DNA of 64,000 nt from Brasenia schreberi (lineage: Eukaryota > Streptophyta > Magnoliopsida > Nymphaeales > Cabombaceae). Position numbers and translations under genes: made by a program. Under the pieces are notes generated by a model, which was given only the letters and a program-made list of their open reading frames with translations, was not told the DNA's origin and did not search any database. How positions within the stretch are numbered: position 1 is the stretch's first letter; every line of letters begins with the position of its first letter. The stretch covers positions 11,437,501-11,501,500 of the forward strand of contig JAYKKT010000074.1 of the NCBI GenBank assembly GCA_036023115.1, in the 5' to 3' direction. Positions 14,661 to 28,300 of this stretch are shown here, piece after piece.

Positions 14661-16016
14661 AATGCCAATGGTATTACGTACTTCTCAGGACAGCGGTTGA
14701 CTTCTCAAGATTTTAATTTATCTCGAGGTTGTTTGACTTGCGGAGGTTTCTTGTGGATAGAAGTACGTGGTTTGCCTTCACACCAACACCGCCTCTGCAC
14801 GTATGCAATGGCTAGAGTAGTGTAGCTAAAGTAGCAAGCGCCACCTTTTTTTCTACTAGTATTTAAATCATTATTTGATGTTTTGTGCACCTTTCATTCA
14901 CCAATTCACCACAACCAGGAAAGTTCATGGAGAGGACCTGCGGCTGATTTGAGGAGTAAAAAGAATAAGAAAATCGTGGACGGGGATCAGGAACAGTAGG
15001 TTTTCGTCTTGCTAACCCGGTCCCAATCACTCTTCTCGTTCGTTCTAAAAAGTTAGACTCATTTTAAAATAAGATAAAATGTTAAATAAAAAAATATCAT
15101 ATTTTTTTAATTCATGAACTCATCATCGTTCTTACACACATTCATTCGTAATAATATATCTAAATTTGGATACATTCACATAATTAAATTTCTATTTCAA
15201 CTGAAATTTGGATTTGAATATGTATTTGAGCGTCTCACTTTCTTTCGATGGTTCTTGTGGAACCATGGGAGATGGAGGTTTTCTTGGTCCATTGCAGGAA
15301 TGAGAACGGGAGCAGAAACAGAGTTTTGAAACAGGATAAAAACATAGATTTTGATCCCCAATCCCGCTTTGCCCCATGAACATCCCTAAGCACAACCTGT
15401 TTAATTTACATATGCACTACTTCTTTCTACCACTTTTCATTAGATGCAAGGGAAATTACAGTTTTTTGTCCACCTAATTTAATGCGAGCTTTGAGGTTGA
15501 ACAAAAGGTCCTTCTTACAAAACGGTTTCTCAAATTTCACTTGTGTTTTCTTATCATCTATCGGAAATAGTAACTTGTGAAAGTGCTTTATGAACATATG
15601 CATGAAAGGAGCACATCTCACATGATTCCCTCGCCCCACTATCCCTAATAACCCCACTATACATGGTTATCAGGGTTTTCTAGGGACTTCTTGATATATA
15701 TATATATATGAAAGAAGAGTTGCTAGAATCTCATTCATACTATATCATTAATGTCAATTCAAACTATTGGATTGAGAAATGAATAATTTAGATAAAGTAA
15801 AATATAAGTAAAAAAACTCTTGTATAATTTCTATATTTTTATTTTATCAAAAAATAATTTTCACATTTTTTCTTTGGTTTAGAACACTCTATCTCTTTAA
15901 GCATAAAGATTGACACGAATGGTGTAGGGTGCATGAAAGTCTTACAACTTTTATTCTTTATATACACATATTATATATCTACATGTATATATATACATAT
16001 GTATATATATTGGTTC
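14661..16016. other. Intergenic stretch
   Basis: AT-rich, with a short (TA)n at 15692-15709. No gene, RNA or clear element recognised. Confidence 0.4.
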
Positions 16017-16217
16017 ATACTCAATTCAATCCGTATTTAAATCTATTCTAACATCTCCATCGTTTGATCCATGCGATCAACAATAGAGATTTAAATTTAA
16101 AAAGCAACTTTGTATTGTTGTACTTTTTGTACTAGTATTTAATGTATAAAGGTTTGATCGTACCAATCAAACAGTGGAGATTTTAAAATAGCTTTAAACA
16201 TGAATTGGATTGAGCAT
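16017..16217. mobile_element. MITE with about 60-bp imperfect terminal inverted repeats
   Basis: The left arm, starting ATACTCAATTCAATCC, matches the reverse complement of the right arm, ATGCTCAATCCAATTC. The match runs inward through AACATCTCCATCGTTTGATC against AAAATCTCCACTGTTTGATT, then CGATCAA on both sides. About 200 bp with no coding capacity. The exact ends and TSD are uncertain because the flanks are TA-rich. Confidence 0.7.
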
Positions 16218-16530
16218 ATACCTATATGTGTGTGTTTGTGCGGATGCGTGTGTTATTGGTTAAACTAATACTTGTGTATGTATGTAAACAAGTATATGGT
16301 GGGTTAGTCTGATAGCATGTCAAGCATGATGGAAACTGTAATCGTACACATACTTCGTGTTTGTCTCACAGGCAGTCAAGGAAACCCCAAGAATAACTAA
16401 TTAGGTTGCGGGTGTAGTTTTCGCGGTGTGGTGTTCCTGCTATCCTTAGGCTCAAGTTGGTGTTTGGGCAGCAAAAACTGTGACCGGCGCACCCGTGCCT
16501 ATCACTAGAATGGGATCGCCACTGTTGTTT

Positions 16531-16912
<382 letters not shown>

Positions 16913-18400
16913 CTCTTTGTCATGACAAGGCCCCCCCTAATTATCTAGTTGAAACACAATGATGCATCTCTACTCATGCACCAGCTGTGTGTTAATTTGG
17001 AAGAATCTTAGACTTCTGAGCAAGCGGCATTGAAAATGTTCAACAATCTCCTTTTGGGGATGACTTTTGGTTTCAGTTCATTAGTTGACAACGATTGAAA
17101 CAAGACAACCGTCGAGAATGCAGCGGTTGAAATGACAGTCGTAGAGTTCCCTTTCCCTTACATGGTTTCAGTTTAGTGTTTTTTGTTTCATTATATGAAC
17201 TACATCAATAAAGTTATTGATGTTTCCTTTTCCTGAAATTTCGTTTATGAGCAATTGTCCATTTCCTTCGAATTTAGCTGATGATCCTCTCTTCAAAATT
17301 GATCTCCTATCTGTCAATCTTACTGAGAGATGCAGAAAACAGGTCGATCTCCCCCCAGTTCGGTAGAAGATCCCATGCCATCCAGCGTTTGGTAGTAAAC
17401 TTTAATGAATTTGACTCGAGCCAAGTCAATACTTTGAGTGGAGAAGGAAGTATGTCATCAATGAAAACAACACGGTACTAGCTAGTGAGGCCATGTAAGA
17501 AAATATAGTAGTGTTACACTTTAAACTGCAAGTTCTGTAGGAGCTGATATTACTGATGTTTGATAGAAGCCAGCAACAGCAACATGCAACCTGATTAATG
17601 ACAAACTAAGTTAAACCCAACACTTGATGAAGAACCAGTTTTGTTAAAACAAGCAGCAATAACTTGAGTGAAGTTGAAACAGTTATATGCAGATTATGAT
17701 CCACATAAAATGAATTTTGTGAGTTAGTGTGCGGTTTTCAGCGTAATTCCTTCGGGATATAATGGAGTCACAGTTGATTCGTCTTCCACACGCTCAATCC
17801 ACCCTCGAGCTATCAAAGGTGTTCTCAGGACGAATGTTGTCTGCTACTCTTGTGCGCACTAAAGAAAACAAACGAAAATCTTTCAGGAGTCTTTCTGAAC
17901 GGAAGAAAAAGAAGACATATTTGGTGAGAGAGGCTGGGCCATAAGATGAAGATTGATCTCTCTCATTTGCTGTCCATACATTTTCTATAGCTTCTGATTT
18001 CAAACGGTTTGTTGAACATTCATAACTCTTCAGTTGTACAGAGAGAAGAGAGGCATCATTGCCTTCTAACCTTGATTTCCCTCTTCCTCTTAACGATCAG
18101 ACGCACTCATTCCATTGTCTGTTCAAAAAATGTGAATAGTCACGGCTTTACACCCACTCATCGATGGTTGCTATGAAGCCCTTCACCAACAAAGATGGGG
18201 CACTCTAGTGGTGCCTCCTAGAGAGCGACACTCTTCATCATTCATCGCCACTTTTTATTTTGGAAAAATCAATTACAAGTTCATTGGATTAGCCTAAGAT
18301 ATACATTCTCTCTCCTTTTTTGGGTAAAATGTTATGAATTCTCACAATACTTGTTGACATCTAAAAGTTGGAACTTTTGTGATTTTTTCCCTCTTTGTGA

Positions 18401-18401
<1 letters not shown>
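16913..18401. other. Intergenic stretch
   Basis: No recognisable coding exon, RNA gene or element. Short frames at 17281-17481 and 17762-17944 have no known motif. Confidence 0.4.

Positions 18402-18484
<83 letters not shown>
18402..18484. repeat. Compound (AT)n-(GA)n microsatellite
   Basis: AT to about 18450, then GA to 18484. Confidence 0.95.
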
Positions 18485-18487
<3 letters not shown>

Positions 18488-18721
18488 CAAACTAATCATT
18501 AGTGAGCCATCTGCACCATGCATCAAATTGTTTCCATCCTCTCACTTTTGGTCGCACACAAATACACATGCAAGCGCACTTGACTAATTCTTTGCGACGC
18601 ATATCTTACAAAATATTCGCACACAAAAGTGATGCTTCTTCCTTACCATATCCAACTTCACATTTATATCTTTTCGACCCCTGTAAATCTTTAATAACAA
18701 AATGATTATCAAGCACAGATC

Positions 18722-19425
18722 AGAGATCAAGTGCCATGTTTTACTGGAAGTTTCATCCCAAGTTTGCAGCTCCAAACTCTGCACTGGTTTCATATTTTCC
18801 TCATTTCCCAACAACGAGGCCAAATATGAAGGATCACTAATGGGCATCTCACCACCATGGACAATTTCATGAACTTCTCTTCAACAAGCCCAATCTCATG
18901 GCCCACCATAGACTCTAAGCAGACGAGCTTCGGCCGCTTCCAGCCTTCCCCATTGCTTGACCTCCATGCTGTTGAAGCTGGTCATAGGGGATAGATGAAT
19001 CCCCTTGTCATCTCTGCTTTAGCTGCTAAAAGCTAATGCAGAGGGTGACTAAAAGAACCGAGTTTCTCAGAAGTTGAGTCCCAAATCAGATTTGCGGTTG
19101 AACCGAAGAAGAAGCTCATATCATCATAGTCATCCATGATTTGGATATAGATGGAAATTGCATTTCTAAAAGAAAGACCTGAACATTATCAGAAAAGTGA
19201 TAGAGAAGGTACTTGTTTGGGATGCATGGCTATTCCCCCAATCCACAGCAAACTTGATCGAATGACATCTATAAGCATCAGCTTGTATGGGCCAAAAACG
19301 GCAATTTTCCATTATTGTTCTCGGGTAGAACTTATTATATCTGGGATTCACTACCAGATTGGGAGAGTCACACGCCAATATATACTTCCTCTGCTCTAAC
19401 ACTAGAGTCTTGCATGGAAATCTTA
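18722..19425 (-). pseudogene. Second, partial CAP10 glucosyltransferase pseudogene
   Basis: Only the last two blocks of the family are present. At about 19420-19200 the minus strand encodes RKYILACDSPNLVVNPRY, FWPIQADAYRCHSIKFAV and DWGNSHASQ. At about 18990-18722 it encodes a broken KLVC ... GHEIGLVEEKFMKLSMVV. The same blocks occur at 10849-10650 and 9500-9290 in the larger copy. This copy keeps DWGNSHASQ where the larger copy reads NLGE and stops, so the two decayed separately. I see no upstream exons in the minus-strand direction (toward 20 kb). Confidence 0.75.
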
Positions 19426-20680
19426 CTGTATACATTGTGAAGGTTTGTATAAGCATTTAATGAAACATAGAAAATATTAAACTTTAGCAAATTAAACTAC
19501 ACTGTCAAGTACTGCAGATATGGGAATCGGGTGGCAACATCAGAAAGCTCCGTAATGAGAAATTTATGGAAAATTTCAATCCCCACCACGTAATAGTGCA
19601 CACTCATGCAATAAGATCATAAGATCGTCAAAATCCCCGTCACATGCATCTATCATATATATCGAGATTAGGGGTGCTAACAGGTTATTTTTCCCCCAGG
19701 TCCGATCCCTATTTAATCGCTTAAGGGTGAAGGTTTTGGTAAGAAATGAAAGGACCCATTATCTTGGTCAAACCCGCAAGATCTGAATAATGTATGGAGA
19801 ATGATGTAGATTTTCTTACAACTCTAGTTCTGATTAAGAGCTAAGCTAATTAATTTGAAATCTTTGATAGAGTATTCTCTTCTGGGAACTTAAGGTGAAT
19901 GATGTAGATTTTCTTACAGGAACCAGGTAGATTTTTACAGAAACGGTAAAACTAAAATGGTACACACACCGAGCACCTGCCTGATCTACAGTACCAGTTC
20001 TGAAGCAATGGCACCTTTAGTAGGGGTGTATGTATATACACATTTATATGAGTATATGTGTGTATACATGTAGGTATATGCGTGTGTATATATTGATGGT
20101 ATGTATCCGAAATCCATTATTTGATCTAGATATGAAACTTGTCAAAGTGAATATTTTCTTCTTCATTAGGATATAAATAAGAGCGACTGTTGAAGATTAA
20201 TGCATGGCTAGCTGCTTTGATCGTCCTTAGCATATGGTTTTACTATAAGAGGTAGTGTTGAGAACCATATGTTCGCAGTTTGCTTCTGTAGAGATGGAGA
20301 AATTGGCGAGCGACAGTGGAGTGCGTGGTTTATCATCTTTCAACAAATTATTCTGCTAGTTGTGTGATCATTGAGACTTCCGGAGACGATCTGTTTCACC
20401 CTATCAAGGTTGCCGTTGAGGGAGAAGCAATACTAGAAGGATTGGAGATCTGTTCAGTTTTCTATAACTTCCGTTGGATCGGAATAGAAAAAGTTAAATA
20501 GACAACTGTTGAAATTAGTTTAGTTGGGAATAACACAAATGGGTCTTATTTAAACTTTTTGACTCAAATGGGTCGTACAAAACTATAATCACGCCAACGA
20601 TGGGCTCCATGTTTGATACATAACACAGCACGGAACAACAGAAAACACCAAAAAAAAAAAAAGGTTTAGCTCTCGTGAAA
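19426..20680. other. Intergenic stretch
   Basis: Contains a repeat of GAATGATGTAGATTTTCTTA at 19799 and near 19897, and a degenerate TATATGTG tract at 20028-20095. No gene recognised. Confidence 0.4.
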
Positions 20681-21118
20681 CCATATATCAAACACACCAC
20701 AAAGAACAATGGTGAATCTACATTGAGCCGAGGTGGGGCATTCATCCCACCGGAAATTTTGAATTAAACTCAAAGCCTATAGCCCATGGTGGGATGCATG
20801 ATCTATAATACATAGTTTTCTCTACCAAAAACCATTTGAGAGGCTATTTGCCTCATCCTAAACTATTCAAGAGACTATTTGTCCCCGACCCAAAAGAGTC
20901 TCTAGATCCTTCCCTTCAAACCTCATATCAAACACACCTCAAAGGACTACATTGAGCCGAGATGGGGCATTCAACCCACCCGAAATTTTGAAAGAAAACT
21001 CAAAATCTAAAGCCCATAATGAGATGCATGAATTATAATACATAGTTTTTCCCACCCAAAACCATTTAAGAGGTTATTCGTCTCACCCTAAAAGAGTTTC
21101 TGGATCCACCACTGTGAC
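20681..21118. repeat. Tandem pair of 240-bp noncoding repeat units
   Basis: Unit 1 is 20681-20920 and unit 2 is 20921-21118. Both contain CATATCAAACACACC-like words, CTACATTGAGCCGAG, TGGGGCATTCA and ATAATACATAGTTTT in the same order. The end GGATCCACCACTG is a word seen in many plant dispersed repeats, and related words occur at 22568 and 37886. Class unknown. Confidence 0.7.
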
Positions 21119-21895
21119 AAAGGATCATACCACATTGCTACTGAACGTTTCCATATCTTTACATAACTTTTTTTCATGAATATACAAGGTAAGGATCTAC
21201 CCAGCTCCAATTTATCTATAAGAAAAATAGGTCCAGATTTAGCGCTGGAAACCAAGGTGAATCATAGATCGGACTTATCTGGATCCGAAGCAGGTCTGAG
21301 CCGTTGACACCATACTGATGACCCTCCCGAAGCAAAAATTCCCAGGAAAAATATTCCGCACAAACGCATGCTTTCCATCGTCCGACGATGGGGGGGTGCC
21401 TTCCAAGGCCGTGACACGAAACCTCTCATAGACATCCAATAGTGGTGCGACACGTTTCTTGTAGGGGCCCACATGTCCACGTCACAGCATGTGAGCAGCT
21501 GACAGGATACAGCTAGCGTGGGACCCAAGTGCTGGGTCGTTCCCTCTCATGCCACGTCATCGTACGGACGCACCACATGGGGCGGTGGCAGGACCGGAAG
21601 TCGTTGACAGAACAAATTAGCTTTGAATGGGAGATCTTTTTGGCCTGTGGGCCCCACGTGCTTCGATCATCTACAGCGTCGTCTCTCCCTGAAAAGACGA
21701 TACTGGGCTCCACTTCACTTTTTATTATTTTATTTTATTTGGTTTTGGATCGAGAGGATCTGGCACCGAGAACAGCCGATCCAAATCTCGGATTTGGATT
21801 TTATTATGCAGTTCTGCAATAACCGAGTCCGGATTTGTAGATGACCAACAACTTCCGCAACACTTTTTATCTTGTTTTCCTTTTTTTTCAGAAAC
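21119..21895. other. Intergenic, relatively GC-rich stretch
   Basis: Richer in G+C than its surroundings at about 21240-21720. Several short open frames overlap on both strands but show no motif, start context or splice pattern that I can support as a gene. Confidence 0.35.
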
Positions 21896-22142
21896 ATCCT
21901 TCGGTTATAGAACTCCACCCATGTAAGGGATCACCCTTGCATAGTCGGTCCCAAGCCCGGATAAAGGAAGAGGGTTGCGTTAGGCTTTCGACAGCCAGCG
22001 TAAAACTTTGTCGGACTTATCTACCATGGATTTTACAAATTATGAGCATTGGGCTATGTGGAAACAAAGAATCCATGTAGCTGACCCCATCTAGTATGGG
22101 AAAAGGCTTAGGTGTCGGTGTCGTATTATCCTTCGGTTATAG
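21896..22142 (+). mobile_element. 217-bp SINE-like RTE derivative (RTE head joined to RTE tail) with 15-bp TSD
   Basis: The element is 21911-22127, between direct repeats ATCCTTCGGTTATAG at 21896-21910 and 22128-22142. The first 136 nt (21911-22046) match the head of the RTE derivative at 3806-3941, including AAGGGATCACCCTTGCAT and CAAACTTTGTCGGA-like words. The rest, from GGGCTATGTGGAAACAAAGA through ATCCATGTAGCTGACCCC to AAAAGGCTTAGGTG, is the RTE 3' terminus. It has no protein-coding capacity, so it must have been moved in trans, presumably by the RTE enzyme that recognises this tail. Confidence 0.9.
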
Positions 22143-22814
22143 CCAAGTTCAATTCCCTCCTCTTCTCCAGCTAATTTTAAGAAACCACCTTAGTGTTGCT
22201 TCACCCTTCCAAAAAAGTGTCAGATTAGTTACTAGAATCCTGATTCGTTTTTCCTGATAAACTGAAATTGGATTGATAAATCCCGATTAAGTTGAATTTA
22301 TTGAATTTTTTAGCACTACACTTCTATCACTTCAGTTGCGAGTTGGATTTGGAAGAAAGGGTTTTCCAAGCTATTCCCATTGCTTAATAACGTAATTTAT
22401 TCTTCATAGTTTGTACTACTAAAAGCTAGGGGAATCCTCATGTAAAGATAAGAAAGCGAGGGTTGCTTCATTTGTTAACTCTATATTGACAGATCCGATC
22501 GTAGTGGAAGAGCATCGATAAGTATGAACCACAATCGTAGTCTCTTAGTTCAGGGATGTAATCGTACACACTGGCGGATCCAGAAACTTGTTTCCGTGGG
22601 GTAGACTTTAAAAGTTTTCTATTTTTTTAAATTTCAATACAAAAATGTAAATTTTCAGAATTTCAGGTGGCTCTGACACAATCTAATATTACTGTAGTAA
22701 ATATAACCATGGTAGTAGAAATCCCAATCTTAGATCCTATGATTTCAAGGATGATGGTGAGTTGACTCGTGATAAAATCAAGGTTTGCTTAAAAACTCTA
22801 CGGATTTTATGCTG

Positions 22815-23359
22815 TCCATGTAAATTCTAGGGTAAAATCACAGGATTTTACGATTCTAATGTCTTGTTGACATAAAGTAGAATTTAGGCCTCCACCTGAT
22901 TTTATGTAGGAACTCGATGCTAACTACCTTCATCATTTGACAATACTAAGTTTAATCAAAACAATGTTATATTCAAGGTAGTTAGCATCGAGTTCCTACA
23001 TAAAATCATGTTGAAGGAACAGAAATTGGTCTTTGTCTAATGTTGAAATATATGAGTGTTAATGTTATATCAAAGAAACATATATATATATATATATATC
23101 CATGTAAATTCTAGGGTAAAATCACAGGATTTTACGATTCTAATGTCTTGTTGACATAAGTAGAATTTAGGCCTCCACCTGATTTTATGTAGGAACTCGA
23201 TGCTAACTACCTTCATCATTTGACAATACTAAGTTTAATCAAAACAATGTTATATTCAAGGTAGTTAGCATCGAGTTCCTACATAAAATCATGTTGAAGG
23301 AACAGAAATTGGTCTTTGTCTAATGTTGAAATATATGAGTGTTAATGTCATATCAAAGA

Positions 23360-23370
<11 letters not shown>
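22815..23370. repeat. 284-bp direct tandem repeat, each unit with a perfect 33-bp foldback
   Basis: Unit 1 is 22815-23098 and unit 2 is 23099 to about 23370, running into an (AT)n tract. The units differ by about one deletion (CATAAAG against CATAAG) and one substitution. Each holds perfect inverted arms of 33 bp: 22898-22930 with 22975-23007, and 23181-23213 with 23258-23290. The loops are 44 nt. Unit 1 also ends in a short (AT)n, so the AT tract was part of the duplicated segment. Confidence 0.95.

Positions 23371-23452
<82 letters not shown>
23363..23452. repeat. (AT)n microsatellite
   Basis: About 90 bp of uninterrupted AT at the end of the second 284-bp unit. Confidence 0.97.
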
Positions 23453-23456
<4 letters not shown>

Positions 23457-24050
23457 GCAACCTTCATATAACATGGATCAGGAAAGGTGCCCATTTACTG
23501 TCCAAATGAATGTAGTTGATTTTTTGGTAGGCGTGAATCGGTTGGCACCAACTCATTCTCAGGTGGCTTGATCCAAATTGGTCAGTTCTTTGATATCATT
23601 GGACAGAATTCGATGAAGGGAATAGCAGCTTGTTGTTATCACTGTCAACCTGTTCTTAGCTGTTTTCAGAAAATCCGTGTATGAAAAGTCTTTTGTTTTC
23701 GGTTTTAATTATCAAAATCCAGTATTTTGATCGTCTAGTATGATACATAATATTTTCATCTTAAAATATATGCCATTTTGGGATGTGTCTTTTAGAATCT
23801 GTGCACTAACTGGCGTCTCTTTGGCAGCTTGGCCCTTAGTGAGACCGTACTTTTAAGACGTTGGAACTCACAAAACTGGCATATGCTTTTATGCGCAGGT
23901 TGTATGTCTCAATAGTTGCACAAATGCTAAGCGTTGCGTGCACATACGTTTCCCAGGCATCAGAATCAACGAACTATTTGAGGAACAAATCAAAAGGATG
24001 ACAGAATAACATATGGTAACGAACTAGCAAGAACATGGCTACAGCATGCT

Positions 24051-24082
<32 letters not shown>

Positions 24083-24489
24083 CCAGTGCTGACAGTATAA
24101 AACTACATCATGTGTTCCTCAACCCCTTCCCCACAAAAACCTTGATTCTGTTCTCAAGAAATCTGTGTGTTTGTCACACACACGCGCGCAGAAAGAGAAA
24201 GATCCATCAGCTTTTAAGAGAAACCCGAGAGAGCTTTTAAGAGAAACCCCAAGCAAAAAAAGGACCTGATTCTGTGCATTTCAAGAGACGTTGACCTCAT
24301 TGACAGTAGTTTGGTGGGCCCAAAAGGTATCGTGGGGGCCACATAACTCAATATGGCATCAATCTTGGGTTGACCAATTTGTAGGCCTGACTGGTCAATG
24401 ATTTGTCATTAGAAACTTAGCCCAGATGCAAGAACTATAAAAGAGATTCACTGCCATATATCAGGAGGTGTCCTGAATTAATCACGGCA

Positions 24490-24550
<61 letters not shown>
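24051..24550. repeat. Two (GA)n microsatellites
   Basis: GA tracts at about 24044-24079 and 24494-24550. The sequence between them is unassigned. Confidence 0.9.
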
Positions 24551-24552
<2 letters not shown>

Positions 24553-25399
24553 CAAATGCCAAATAGAGCACAAAAGATCCTTAACAATCAGCTTCAAAGT
24601 GTGGAGCCATATTAAGGAGCTTCAATTGCAATGGGCCTACCCCTTTAAGTTGGTCACTCGATTTGAACACATTTTGTCTGATACTACTCATCTCCCAAGT
24701 CAGTGCAGCAAACGAATAAGCTGTCAAACATACAAAGCACATGAATGCTTCAACACCTTTCAGAAGAATGGACCAAATTGAGCAACAAGGCACCACATTC
24801 AAACTTTTCCTTTTCTATTTTCAAATTCATAAATCACAAGCCTAGACAGATTACTCAATGTAAGCTAAACCAATGAGTTGGTGCTGCTACCAGACATGAA
24901 TTCAGGCATTTCAGACAAATGTGAACTCAGTCAAGGACAGAGGATCATAAAATCTCCAAGATTTCCAGATGTTTATGCAAGGAATCAGTAGCTCAGCAAT
25001 GGTAAAGATGGCCATGCACCGGAGAATACACAAAACCAAACAGGGGAAAGGCCAATGACCTAGAATTCCAAGAAAATACGTCCTGAAAGGAAACTTGACC
25101 ATGATCTGAGTTTTTACGACTCAGTAGAATCATCCCAACATGGCATAAATAAAACAAAGGATCCCACGAGCAGCTCTTATCTAATCATTCTTGGAAATGT
25201 TTAGCAATTGCAAACAACACTATGAAAATCCGAATGCAAGGGACACAGACACACACATAGAGTCTCGACTTGAGCGGCCTCAAGAGGTCCTTCAGATCTG
25301 AAAGCAGATGATACCTGATGTCTTCACTCATCTGCAAGAATAGATAGAGCGCGTGAGCTTAAAGTGTATGTCCTACCTTATGGTGCATATTACAATACA

Positions 25400-28300
25400 C
25401 TAACCATTTGGGGAACAAGAACTTGTTCCAGAAAAGTCAGAGGAAGACATGGGAATTGAAATAGAGAGTTGTGTGGTAGAGAAAGAGGTGCGGTTTGATC
25501 TATCCTCCTCCAAATCGGACCACGAATCCCTTGTTTTGGGCCACTCGTCAAAAAACGGTCGGAGAGGCTGCACCCCTGGTTCTCTGCCTATTTTTATGGA
25601 TTCTCCACAGCCAAGAGTGCTGCTACCAAAGAAGCAATGCTGTTGCTGTTTTGGAAGTGCCGAGGCAATGGTTGTAGGTCCAAGACCTTCCACTGTCTGC
25701 ATCTGAGGATAATTGCTCTGCAGAAGGGATCCGTTCCTGTACTTCGATGGAGGAAATGAGTTGACTCTGCTGGGCATCAAGTTCCATGAGTTATCGATGG
25801 AAGAGTCCATTCTAGCACTCTTTGAACTTCCTGAAGCTTCTGTAAAGAAGCTATACTCATCAATTTCATCTTTTGCACCTGGAAGGTACCTGCAAAATTT
25901 TCATCTATGAGAACAAGGCAATGCAATGACAGTTTAGCAAAACGGGATTTCTGATGTTGATCACCTAGTAAAAACTATACGAGTAACCTTAAAAAATGCT
26001 GATTATTTATCTTATGAAGATAATTAATTAACCTGGGGTTACAGACAAGCGGACAAGTGTAGAGTATATAACACAATGAATTTCTACAGATCTTTTACCT
26101 TCGCTGATAGTGGCAAATAAGCTATTCAAACAGTCCTCACTGATATCCTACTACCATAACTTGAGCATTTGATGTTGTCAAACCAAGTGGCTGCTACTAG
26201 AGAGATGCACTAAAATACTCAGGGATTTCAGTTGATTTTAAAAGATGTCAGTACCAGAAAGAACTAAGCATAAGATAATACCAGGAAGATATGATCATAT
26301 GAATGCAAAAATGTGAAATACCATTCTTCTTTTCTTGATCACCGTTGCTTTGAGATTTTAGAGAATTAAGTGGTCGTGAATATCCATCCACACACACACA
26401 GAGAGAGAGAGAGAGAAACAGAGAGAAACTGGTCGACCAACACACGATTCATAACTTCCTCCCAATAAAAGTTAGAAGCAAAAAGACCACACTTATGGAT
26501 TTTTGACGGATGAGGGAAAGTTAACAAAAAATAGGGCAGATCATAAGGGTTTTGCTAAAAGCCAACAGAGGTGAGGCTCATACCAAGGTCACAGCTAAAA
26601 GAAATTCAGAGGTGGCACCTTTTGCTTGAATGTGAATGCACTCTATGAAGAGGCTTGTAGCCATAGGAGAGATAAAAGGAACTTAGAAGTTGCCTGATTG
26701 TGGTACCATTTGCTTCCAGACAACTATCCATGAAAAGAATCAAGTATTAACAAAATAATACAGCTTTTACTGCTACCCCAGCTATACCAAGACTAATAGT
26801 TACTGCTATAATCACCAACAACATTCTGTCGTTCTGTAATAGCAACAGCATCAATTAAGAAAGAGAAACCTCCATTAAATGATCACAGTAATTTCAAACT
26901 GCATTCCATCTGTTCTCTAACAACACCTACCATTTTTAGGAACTCCAGCATACACTAATGCACCATATTCCTGTTGATCTCTCACATTCGTTTCAGTGAA
27001 ATCATCCTAAAGTAAGCTTGTCTTTTATCAGTTCAACGTTGTTTTGTATGAAACTATGAAGAAATAGATCCAAGTGAAACAGCAGGTGTGGCCTTCTGGC
27101 TGAAACAAATCTGAGTCATTAGATCTCATCTGACAATTAGCATAGATGACATGTTAGCTGCAGAGTAGAAGAACCTAGACTGACATAACCCAAACATTTA
27201 GACAAAGGGCATGGTAGTATGAGATTGTCCAGTTAAGTTGACTCCGACCAAATCTTGGGAAGTACTCACTAGCCGTGATGTCACTAAATCCGTCAGGGGC
27301 CTTAACTATGAGGTTAATAGAATGAGCAACAGCTAAACCTCAGCCTACAGAGAAGCATTTCCCCAGGACGGGTTTCAGAGGTACAGAAATCTCTTGTCCC
27401 AGGACAAAACTGATATTGATAAAGAGACTGAAAAGCAAAGCTACAAGTTATGAATTGAAGATGTTTGGCAGTCAAACATCCAGGTTTTGCAATGATTTCA
27501 ACACCAAAAATGGATCAGCTTCCAATAACCCCACCGAACGAAGGGAAACAACTGGGATCGGCAGAACCGTAAAATTAGCTCGTGGTGTTCTACTGCACAT
27601 CAAGTGATAGCACTAACCATTCTAAAGCACAAAATGAAAACAGAAAAGATCCTATGGCAGTACAAGGATTGAGATACCATACACATGGAAAGGTGTGCTT
27701 CAGTTCAACTGCATATAAAATAGAAAGAAGTTATCCACTCATGTAATCATGGAAGCATAGAAGGATATGTATGGGTTCAAATTGATGATATATACCTGCA
27801 GTCCTTGTTACTCATCCCATACGGTCCAGGCTGCGCTTGCATATGTGAACTAGCAATTCCAGCAGTGGGGTCTTGGGAAGTACTCATAGAGTGCAATGGA
27901 AGGTTTTGATAACTACTTCCAGCAGCAGTAAGTGATGTCACAGTCGATGAAGACGGCGAGACAGTTTGTGTTTCCACAGGCTTTCTTGAACGGTTGCGGC
28001 CTCTATGCATGTGCCGCTCGCAGTATTTCGAGTCTGGATAGGCATCCTTTGAACACCTCCATTTCTTTCCATCGGTTCTCCGGCACCTTCCAGGCTCTGG
28101 ATCAACTTTCTTTCCAAAAAAAGGACCCCAACCAACTGTATGAAAAATGCACATGGGAAATGAGATGATGAGCATAGCATTCAGAGCATGAACCCAAGCA
28201 TCAAACATTGACAATATAGTGGTCTAAACTCTAAAGGAAGGAATTCTTTCCTTGAAACTTTATTGCTTGCATCACAAGCAAGATACCGAATTGTGGTACA

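Noticed and set aside
25449..25706. Plus-strand frames opposite the GRF exons (also 27932-28168)
   Set aside because: They are shadows of the conserved minus-strand exons, with no motif of their own.
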